This document shows, piece after piece, positions 1-10,200 of a DNA stretch of 11,164 nucleotides. Below the pieces are notes generated by a model, which had not been told where the DNA came from, searched no databases, and saw only the letters and a list, made by a program, of their open reading frames with translations. This DNA is from Euperipatoides rowelli (taxonomy: Eukaryota; Onychophora; Udeonychophora; Euonychophora; Peripatopsidae), in assembly GCA_003024985.2 (NCBI GenBank), contig PXIH01S0000430.1; one strand, given 5' to 3'. Numbering within the stretch: position 1 is the first letter of the stretch; every line of letters starts with the position of its first letter. The position numbers and the translations under genes were made by a program.

Positions 1-1116
1 ATCATTTTTCAGCATTTAAAAACTAGTCACTACCATCCTAGATCACTTATAGTCAAAATAATAAAATTATGTAAAGAAAGTGGTGCCTAGATAAATATTA
101 GACCAGATAAGTCATATTTGATACACGTAAATATCAATAAGGTTTATTTTACTCCATTTTGAATTTAGATTGTTGCAAAGAATTGTGGGTAAAACTCTGA
201 ATCCCGATGTTTTTACTAGGGGCAGTAAGAGCTCACTCTCATAGAGCTCGGAGTTTTGTAAAATATGCCACAGTGTGAGCTCCGATTTTTTTAAAATCCG
301 ATTTCTCTGGATTCAGAGCGTGCTCTTATTTACTCATAGTGCTCGGAGTTTTTTAAAAAACGTACCCTTAGTCGGCAACCTGTTGCCTATTATTAAAAAA
401 AATAAAAGATGAGCCCTGAAATGTAACTATAAAAGTAGCAGCAAAGTAATTCAGCTACACTTATCAGATTATGTAGCAACTCTGCTTACATTATCTGAAA
501 ATAATCATACAAAAAATATACTCATATAAATTTAAAATATAATATTCAAGTAAGAATAGAAAATATGCAGTATGAGTTCTAAATTGTCTTAAGTGCAACT
601 TGTACATTAATTTTGTCAAAAATTGCAAAGCTTCTTTGGAAATATGTGTTGAACCAGAAAAATACTGATAAAATCAACACACCACCTGCTTTGCTTTACT
701 CATACATGCATATCACTTCCCATTTCATTAAAAGAATATGTAAGATATTGGCATGAAACAATTAGCATTCTCCCATCTACCTTATCTAAGAGCTTTCAAA
801 GTATGCTAAGAGGAGGAAATTGGTGCCCACTTCATCAGATATGACAATGGATTGCATTCGGAAATTTTTTTCTCTACCAGCTCTTATGAGATTACTACAA
901 AGTGCATACTAAATAAAAGTAGTGCATCACATGATTATCTGATTTATGATCAAGAAAAATTCAGATTTTAATTCTGTGGTTATCAGTGCAACTCAATCAC
1001 ATTTTTTATTAAAAAAAAATATATTAGCCAGTCAGAAAAAAAATAAGTAAAAGCAAATACAGTATTATGAGTAAAAAAAAAATATAGATAAATTAATCGT
1101 AAAATAAAATAATTAC
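1..1116 (-). other. FKBP15 intron (3' part, incomplete)
   Basis: This intronic sequence follows the Pro/Gln-rich exon in gene direction. I saw no exon-like frame with splice signals on the minus strand. It contains the composite repeat at 191-415. The rest is AT-rich DNA with several A runs between 1008 and 1083. Confidence 0.6.
191..415. repeat. Composite GC-richer repeat with GAGCTCGGAG motifs
   Basis: This block is clearly richer in G and C than its surroundings. A 20-base string starting CTCATAG is repeated directly at 238-257 and 333-352 with a single difference (A245/T340). A related inverted form, GAGCTCCGATTTT, lies at 277-289. The outer strings CTCTGAATCC (195-204) and GGATTCAGAG (309-318) are perfect reverse complements. 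The nested direct and inverted repeats suggest a non-autonomous transposable element or a remnant of one. The family is unknown and no coding capacity is visible. Confidence 0.6.
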
Positions 1117-1205
1117 CATAAATGGCTGCTGCATACCCATATGTTGTCCTAAGTTGACAGGTTGATATACAGCTATTGGCTGGTTTACGGGAGGAGCAGA
1201 TATTA
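1117..1205 (-). CDS. FKBP15: FKBP15 exon g: Pro/Gln-rich region
   Basis: Two bases complete a Val codon from the previous exon; then 29 codons read [18 protein letters not shown] and [11 protein letters not shown]. The acceptor is ATTTTAG and the donor GTAATT (phase 0). The Pro/Gln/Tyr/Met-rich composition matches the low-complexity tract that sits before the coiled coil in FKBP15. No further exon is apparent in the 1116 bases downstream in gene direction, so the following intron is at least that long and the coiled-coil exons must lie outside the window. Confidence 0.8.
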
Positions 1206-4200
1206 CTAAAATGAATACAGGAGTAAGATATTTTAAAAGCAATAAAGAAAATTTGAAAATCTATTTGAAATTTAAAATGAAAGACTTAAAAGTCCATTTA
1301 AAACAAAATAGACAACATTATCTTTATATTTACATTTGGCCATTGTTCAAGTCGACCAGAGGGTAGTTTTGTTTGTTCCCAACATTGTAGGCTAACATTT
1401 AATGAATGACTCCGAAGGGAAGGAGAAGCCATTTTTATCGTATCTTGAAACTTAGCGTGAGAAAATAAATGTTATTTTAAAGACATCTAGCGATCGCACT
1501 GAATAAACTAAAGTTTCACTAATATAATATTACCCTCGGTAGTTAGATTTAGTTTAACAATAAATTATTAATTTATTATTAAGCATTCCTTTGAATGGAT
1601 TAAAAACAAGCGAGAAAAAACAATTTCCAGATAATTATTATTACTTTTGATAAACCGGGATATTCGACGGTCCCGAAACCTCTTATCGGGACACAGGGAT
1701 TTGAGGCCAAAAATCGGGACAATCCCGGANTTTGCATGTACACAACTGTTTTGTTATTTTCATACAATCTATAAAGATAGGCTTTAAATACAGTTATATG
1801 AAAATAAGCTGCATCCTAATTTACTTTCAACACATCTTTTCCTTTAAAGTCTGTTAAAAATCATCATTTTGTGAAAGGTCTAATTGCCACACATGACCTC
1901 AAAAGCCAATCAAAACTGATAACTTCCCATAATCCTTAGCACAAACATGTCACTAAAGCCTATTAAATGATTCAAATATATATTTTACTAGAAGTTTTTG
2001 TTTTTGACAAATTGGAAAGCGTTTATGGCAGTACAGTATATATTATTTTTCATTATGAATTTAGCTTTGCTTACACTTATACATCTGATGTGTGGATTTA
2101 TAAGGCCAAAATTGATAAATTGAGGGCATTAGTAATGTATCATTTTTTTATTTCCTTAAAATTGGCTGGAGAGAAAATATGGCAAATTATGAGGGCATAT
2201 TATCTAAAATGAATACAAAAGAAAAGTTAGTAGATAACCTGATGAAGAGGAAATTGAGAATAACAGGTCGTATTTTTAAGAGGTTCATCAGAAAAGCTAC
2301 GTAATATGAAAGGAAAGCCACTAAAATAGAAGGCAATGGATAAATAATGTCTTAAAACAATAGAATAAGAGCAATATATATATATGAGAGAACTAAGAGG
2401 CAAGTGGATAATAAACAATATTGGCAAGCATAGTTGTGAACCTCCAATTGAAGAATACACCTTTGAAGCGAAATAAGCTTAGTCATTGTCATTTTTCCTC
2501 AAACACAATTTTAAAGTAACTTCATTATGTTGTTTTCAGTGAATTAGTATATTTTAGGTTTCATGCTCCAAATGAGTTAGTCATCACCATTCCATTGTAC
2601 AAAATATAACTATATCGGTCAAAAAATTATTTTATGATGTCATAGACTAGAAATAAATAAAGCTTGCTATACTTAACTATAGAATATTAGCTATATTTGT
2701 CAGATTAAAGCTAGAAATTATATGGACTAATTGTTTAATTGTAAAAAATCATAATCAAATTCATCCTTTGTGCTATTATGGTCCAAATTTTTTTTTTTAA
2801 AAAAAATCAAAATGACCTTTAATACAGATTGAAAATACCTCTATTTACATGTTAAATCATTACAAAGAAAACAGCTATAGACACTGTTTCATCATCAAAT
2901 TAATCTCTGCCCAAAAAAAAAGTGAAATCTTCAATTTGTAATCTCAGACTGAGGATAGCAATAGTCTTAATTTTAGCTTTAAATAACTTTTTTGTTATGC
3001 ATTTAAAAATATTTTTTTTAGTAATTATCTTTGAAAATCAATAATAAAAAATAATTAAAAAAAAACTGTTACATTTGACCTTTAATAAAAAAGATCTTTA
3101 ACAAATAAACTGAAAATGAAAATACAGTACATAATACAATCAATTTATCTAAATATTTAAAAAATAATTCTTGAATAGAAAATATAAATACACTTCAAAT
3201 TACCTTCTGGTTTGGCAGTGTGTGCAGTTATAGAAGGGCGAGGTTTTGGAGTAGGCCTATTAACTGAAGATATAGGTTCAGACAGAGATTTGTCAAGGTT
3301 TTCTTCAGTTTCAGAAACAAAAGGTTGTTCCTAAACAATACAAGTTATCAATGAAACAAAAAGGAATTAGAAAATTAAAAATGAGCTACAATTAACATTT
3401 TAATATTTGTTCTTTTTATAATCAAAACTAAAATTTTATAGTAATGGCCCAAATAAAAACAAATGAACAAAAAATATAAGTAGGCAGTGTTTTATAAACA
3501 ATTTGTTTTTTAAAAACAGAAAGTATTACTTATAGAAAAGTATAGTATTGTATGTATTAATGCTTACAAACCCGTTTTTTTTTTTCACAACTGGGTACCC
3601 CTTTCCACATTTCAGTTTTAAACCAATATCAAATTGATTTCTAAACTAAACACAAATAATGTTATCGCAGATTTTTAGTCATGTTATAAAATAAGAGACT
3701 ATAGAATGATTTAATACAATTAGACTAAATTAAAAACTTTAAATTAATATTTTACAGCTTTTTAAAATGATACATTAAAAACTTGCTAATGTGATTAGAC
3801 TTATTTATTCATAAAATTAAACATTTTTATAAATATTGTGTGATTAGTTGAAGCATTCGTTCCACTACTTCTCTCACTTTAAGCTATTTCTATTATTATT
3901 TGTGCAGAACTTTATTCATTTCCATTTATTGCCTTTGATGAATGCTTTAGTTAAAAAGTGACACCTCCCAATTGAATATAATTTATCTGTTATGCAAGAC
4001 TTAAGAAACTATTTAATTAGCCAATTTAAATTTTGAATCAGAAAGTTTGCCTACTTCTGTTGCTACCATAGCATCTGCTCTTGATCCACGGTCATAAGAG
4101 AGTCAAATTTCCGACCAAAGGCAGAGATAAATTATATGCAAAAGTAAAACAATTACGATTAAGGTAGAAGAGATAACCTCACCAACTGAAAAAAGGGTGA

Positions 4201-7200
4201 GTTTGTTGAAATGATTGTGATAAATTTATGTTTTAATGTCAATTTGTTATATTCTACATAGTTATGTTTCAACGAAGAAGCATTATTATATGATTTACAA
4301 CACAGTATTTATTTTTCTGAAATCGTAATAAATATTTTTTTTAAAAAAATTAAGATTATTTTTGGGACAGTGATAATGAAGAAGAGCAAAAGTAAACTAA
4401 GTTTGGCATTTTTTTTGATGAGCCATCTATTAATAATAAAAAAATGTGTCTTTTGAAATGGTGGCAGGAAAATGACTACCACCTTACATTCTTACATAGA
4501 TAAGGCAGCAAAATGATACGGAATATTATATTGTCATCAGAGTGCCACATTTCTCTGCTGCTGGGAGGTTAATTTCAAAATTAAGATCAAGCCTCTTGCA
4601 CACTCATCGGCAGTACTTGTTTACTTTTTGTATTTAAAAATCCTGATTATGTAAAATACCGTAATCTCAACTAGAGACTTTTTTTTTTTTTTTAAACTTA
4701 ATTTGTATTAGCATATAGTTTAGTTTTAATATTTTCACAGCAAATCTCATGTAATTCATTTATACTTGTTTTTTTTTTTTGGATGTCATGAAATAAAACA
4801 ACGTATTCCTTTCCCCCTGACAATTTTTTTTTTTAATGACTAATACCAAAGTGCAAAATTGTTTAATTCTAAAAAAATGAATTTAATATCATTTATTAAA
4901 TAAATATTCTAAATATTTTTCTTGCACTTTATTTTAAAATAAAAAATATAAGAAAGTGAAAAAGTCGATCATTTCAAAAATTTCATTACAATAGTCTATA
5001 ATGAATTAATTCCCAATGAAAGAACAATCTTAGGCGATAATCCCAATGATTGAACATTCAATAAGCTAAACTAATATAATAGCTGTTTGAATGAATGTTT
5101 TATTTTTTTGTCGACAATCATTTACATTGATTTGGTCAAATGAGTTTGTTAATAAACAACAACACTATTGTATAGCGCACTCGACATACACACAAACTGC
5201 TCACCTAATTCTGGCTATTTAACTTCCTATCCTAGGACATGCAAAAATCTAAATGTCCCTTCTATTTTCTTTTAATTAAACAAAAAAAAATCTAATTTTC
5301 TTGAAAATAATGGCAACAAAATTTCATCTTAAATTTCAAAAATTTAAGATGGAATAAAAGATAACCATGAACTTTATACAGTATAATTTTGTATGAATTA
5401 AAGGAAGCTTCAGGGTGATTGGTTGCAAAAGAACCACCAATAAAACAGCAAAAGATAATGAGAATGGGATTTGTGAAAATAGATACTGTATTTACCATAT
5501 AATAGTTTCATCAAAAGGTTTTGTTATTTGCTATTTAATGTCAATTATTGATCAATAATTGACATAAAATAGCAAATAACGTGCAAAAGCAAAGTGAAAA
5601 AGAGTCATCCATGGAAAAGCCCAACAGANGCCACAATTATTTTTTAAATTTATATTAATAGAAACAAATAGTTACAATTGTTAATGTCCTCCCTTCCCTC
5701 TTATATCTTGTTATAATGTGCCATCTTCCTCTTAGCTTTTACATAATTCAATTATTTTATACTGGTAAACTTAAATTTTAAATTATTTTAATGTTATCAA
5801 AAACAAATTACTAAAGTTAGAATGTTTGTGATCATACCAGATGTTAAGACATTTTAAACATATCTTGATTTGTCTTGAAAATATTTTAAGTGGGGGGTGG
5901 AATCTAGTGGATGTACGAATTGAGAGGGGTATAGTGATGTTTTTTTTTTTTTAACCAAACAGCCGAACTGGTTTGAATCAAACTTGGAAAAGTTACCTGG
6001 CTCTTTGATTTGAGAGTAAAGAGGGGAGAGAGTAGAAGAAGAAATATATGGTGTAAAGTGTGAGAGATATTGAATGATCTCTTTTCCAAAACAGTGGAAT
6101 AAATTTTGACCAGACTTGAAGAAAAATGTTTATGGCCACTTGATAGAGGATAATTAGTATTTAGAAGTGTTAAAGGGTGGATAAAGGAAAATAAACTTTT
6201 TTGTAAAGATTAGATATTTTAGTAGGTAAATATATTAAAATGACAATGATTATTTATTTTAACAGGAGTAGTTATCCTCTATGTTATACTTAGTTTAAAT
6301 TATTTAATATGGTAACTACTGTAAACCATTTTTCATTGCCAAAACACTTGGATACGTTTTTTAAACTTCAATGCGATCTGCTGACTAAAAAATGAGAGAA
6401 TTCTCAGTATGAAATGGTTTTATTAAACGAATAAAAACAATTATCCTAAGTAATAAAAAATATATTGCTTTCTCAGCCAGCCTGAAAATATTTGTCATTG
6501 TCAAATGGGAAAGTGCAGTTCTGTAAAGATAATATTAATAAATCCTACATACATTTTCAATGTCTGAATCTTCTTGAGAAGGAACAGCTCCTTGCAAAGG
6601 GAGCATTTGTTGACCCATTCTAGCCATCCTAGAAATAATTTTAGCCTTGTCGGATGTTGTATTCTAAAAATGAAAAAAAAAAAAAAAAACCTATTAAATA
6701 AGTCACCATTAGAGCTACAAAATTTTAAAATATTTAGAAGAAACATTTTTCTTTTAAATATTTTCAAAATATTTTTTTTAAATATACAGTACAGTATATT
6801 AATTTTATTTGATTATTTATCACAAAAGATCATAATATATATTTTCTGATATTGTTTATCATATAAAATTCACTAATCTAAGTATCAATAAAAGATGCAC
6901 ACCAATAAATAGATAGCTGAATTGTTTTCAACTCATCGAGTTGAAACTGGCCAAGAGATGGCATTTTAATATAAAAATTACTTTCCACAACAATCTAGTC
7001 TTTTAAAAAAATACTAAGGTAATAATTATTATGACTACTAAATATTTTGTTGATGTGCGTGTTTAATGCATTTAATGTTGAATTTTTTTCCTTGATTTTT
7101 ACTTTTGTTGTGGGATTTTCATTTACTTTTTATTTTTGTATTGTAATAAAGCTCATGCATTTTATTATATAGATAGCAGCAGTGCCATTATGGAAAATGG

Positions 7201-10200
7201 TGTCAACAATGTATTACCTAAGAGAATTATTATATAGGTAAATACAATTACAGTATATACTACATACTGTATATACATTATAATGTATATATTATATACA
7301 TGACATTCCGTTAGTTTGGATAAAAAAATGTTCCAAGGACTATTAAATTTTAAAAATTGACAGAATTCAATCCTTGCCTTTGTTAATTTAGTTTTAATAA
7401 ATGGATATTAAGCCAACTAAATAAGATTACTGAGTAAAGATGTTGAAAATATTTAAATGTGTACGTACAGTATTTAAATTTTTACCTGTGACAACTGTTG
7501 GGTGAGGGAATGGGAACGAGCTTTAATGGTATCTTCTCTGAAAATAAAAAAGTAAAAAGAATTAGCAAGAGACTATAAAGCATTTGTAAATAAATCATTC
7601 ATAATAAAATTGATTATATTTTACAAAGTATTGTTATTTTTTTTTTTTTAAATACAGCAATTAAAAAATAACATCCATAACAGGAAGATACAGTATATTG
7701 TTTGACAGATTAATGATTTGCTTTGTTTTTAAAAAATAATGAAATATATTCAAGAATTAAAATTATTATGAATGCTGCATAACATGTTTCTCACAAGGCT
7801 TGACAAAGCTCTATGTACAGTCAAACGGATTGGAGTTACCGATTTTCATTTTCAAAAAATCTAATCTCATATTTTTAAAAATAATTGGAATTAACGTTTA
7901 CTTTTTTGTTTTTATATAGTTTAATATGTCTTAAATAAGTGTATGTAATTTTTTCCCCATTAAAATTCGTTTAAAGTTAACAATTTTAAAGATTTCCGAA
8001 CATGGTAAAATGACCAAATCCGTCAATAGCATTTTTAATGATAAAGTTTCGTACTTTGATTACTAGAGGCGCAAAAGTCAATACATGTTGAAATAGGGTT
8101 TAAAGATCGGGAGTTTTGAAAATCTTCTGATTAATATGAATTAAAATCACTTACAGGTATATAGAATGATAGAGAAAGGATGTGTGATTTGATAACGTAG
8201 ATTTCAATCGGTCATATCGTTTAATCTAGTTGAGTTAGAAAGTTAAATTTTTTTTTAATCAAATCACACATCCTTTTTCTATCATTCTATATAAGTGGTT
8301 TTAATTAATATAAATCAGAAGATTTTCAAAACTCCCGATATTTAAACCCTATTTGAATGTGTATTGACTTTTGCGCCTCTAGTGATCAAAGTACGAAACG
8401 TTATCATTAAAAATGCGATTGATGGATTTGATCATTTTACCGTGTTTGCAATTCTTTCAATTTTTTAACTTTAAACAAATTTTAATGGGAAAAAAAATTA
8501 CATACACTTATTTAAGACATATTAAACTATATAAAAACAAAAAAGTAGACTTTAATTCCAATTATTTTTAAAGATATGAGATTAGATATTTTGAAAATGA
8601 AAATCGGTAACTCCAATCCATTTGACTGTATATCATAGCATTATTATTAAAAAAAAAAAAAACCCTCATATAGGCAACATCTCAATTCATTTCCTCCAGA
8701 GAAGTGTTTAAATCATTTCTAATGTTTTAATATATTAAATCGAAATTTATTAAAGGGACTAAAGGAATGATAAAGCACATAATGTTAAGACATAAGTAAT
8801 ATTACCCTTTCTTGTACTATAATATAACCATAATAACTAGTAGGCTAGCAGAAGCCATCTATTATCATAAAATGAAAGCTTTAATAATAATGCATTTTTA
8901 ACATACTGTCTATAAATGAGCTTAAGTTCTAACACTCCCCCCCCCCTGCCAAAATACAAATTAAAAAAAAAAGGGTTTTCTAGATATTATTTGTCTTGTT
9001 AAGACTGAGTCCATTGCAAAATGTTTTTATTTTATCTTTGGCGAGACACTTTGCAAGATATCTGCGAAGTTATCCTCAGAAGGTATATAGATGAATTGTA
9101 CTTTGTTTTCTTGTACTTCGTCCCTTATGAAAAATTGTCCAATCTCCATAACTTTATGGGACTAAATTGTTATTTGCTTTAAAGATTGCTTTTGAATGTC
9201 AACATAAATAGTCACTAGTCACCTTTGGTTTTCTAAGCATCCAATTTCTAAGCATCCAATTTCTAAGCATCCATTGTTTTGGAGCCATTTGATTTCCTTT
9301 ATGGCTTGTACCATTGCCAGAAATTCTGCTTCCGAGGGGGTAATGCTACACTTGTTTTTTTGATCTTCCATGAGCATGTGTTTGCCCAAGTTTAAAGACA
9401 TAGTCTCTTACTGATCTTCTGTCAATGGCATCACAACTCAGTCTGTCACAGTATCCCTGGAGGTTCATACCACTCTTTGAGTAATTTAGCTTCATGTCTC
9501 TTGTCTTCTTCAATTATTATATTAGTGTTTTGCAGCTTTTCAGCGTTCTTCAGTATAGCAATCATTAAATTGGCTTAGGTAATTTTCTGGATATGCAAAG
9601 TCCAGGCGGGTTGAATTCACAATGTACATCAGACTTCCAATTACTTGATGATAGGGTATTTGTGTATTTAGTCTCTTCTTCTATCTACTGTTCATCTTTT
9701 AAACCATGTTCCATTTGGTAGAGGTGTGTTTACTACCTTAACTTCACTCATCCCATATTGTATCAAGTGTTTATTGATAAATTAATGTTGGTCCAGTGTA
9801 AATGTACCATCTTCTCCCCAAGATGAATCCTTATTGATAACAGGTAATTGACTTCACCAAGTTCTTTGCATTTGAAGTTTTGATTTAAAATTCTATTGAA
9901 GTTTTTATACCGTATTTATTTTCACAAGTTAGTGCAAAGTTATCCATATAAATGCTTGCAATTACTATTTTCCTCTTATTGTAATATATGCATAGATCAG
10001 CTTTGCTTTAGATAAAGTTATTTTTCTTTAATACACTGTCCAGATTTGTATTCCAGTCTTCCACCCTATTTGATTAAGTAGATCAAGTACAAAAAAACTG
10101 TTTATTCTCCAAAATTTCCCAGAGGGGACAGAGTATAGCATAACTTACTCATAAGCTAAAAGAATTTTAAAATGGTTCAATAATTTTAATTAAAAATATG

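Larger units (their letters stand above)
1206..3203 (-). other. FKBP15 intron, 1998 nt
   Basis: This intron separates the acidic/Pro-rich exon from the Pro/Gln-rich exon. It contains a GC-richer island (1336-1500), a CGGGA/TCCCG cluster (1655-1735) and one copy of a dispersed repeat (2627-2798). The stretches 1740-2620 and 2800-3200 show only AT-rich sequence with homopolymers and a short TA run near 2376. The ORFs at 1967-2212 (+) and 2227-2460 (-) resemble nothing I recognise and look like chance. Confidence 0.6.
3331..6552 (-). other. FKBP15 intron, 3222 nt
   Basis: This is the largest intron in the window. It holds a degraded hAT transposase (4041-4637, plus strand), a short hairpin (5325-5351) and a 58-bp palindrome (5523-5580). 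The stretches 3331-4030, 4640-5320 and 5590-6550 contain only AT-rich sequence with T and A runs (for example 4679-4692). Small ORFs at 5292-5498 and 5904-6089 (both minus) show no recognisable domain. Confidence 0.6.

Noticed and set aside
1967-2212. 81-codon plus-strand ORF
   Set aside because: It is hydrophobic and aromatic with no recognisable motif, is typical of translated AT-rich DNA, and lies in an FKBP15 intron. No splice or start context supports it.
2227-2460. 77-codon minus-strand ORF
   Set aside because: It contains a translated TA repeat and low-complexity hydrophobic sequence, with no similarity to FKBP15 and no matching splice phase.
2789-2806. T-run followed by A-run near 2789-2806 as a terminator hairpin
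   Set aside because: Such homopolymer pairs are common throughout this AT-rich window, and this one forms the tail of the dispersed repeat. A bacterial-style terminator has no meaning here.
5160-5290. Possible SINE or tRNA-like piece (GCGCACTCGACATACAC region)
   Set aside because: No cloverleaf, A/B box pair or second copy could be found by eye.
5292-5498. 68-codon minus-strand ORF with a hydrophobic segment
   Set aside because: The apparent membrane-like segment is an AT-composition effect. The frame overlaps a hairpin and has no exon signals that fit the gene phase.
5904-6089. 61-codon minus-strand ORF
   Set aside because: It includes a translated poly-A run (KKKK) and a slightly GC-richer stretch resembling degraded repeat sequence (GAACTGGTTTGAATCAAAC). 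I recognise no protein family.
6501-6849. Overlapping ORFs on both strands (6501-6767 minus and 6574-6849 plus)
   Set aside because: The plus frame is the antisense shadow of the real FKBP15 exon 6663-6553. The minus ORF is in a different frame from that exon and runs into the poly-T tract.
8194-8257. Possible gene or RNA in the loop of the foldback element
   Set aside because: It is only about 64 bases of AT-rich sequence with no open frame or secondary structure signal of its own.
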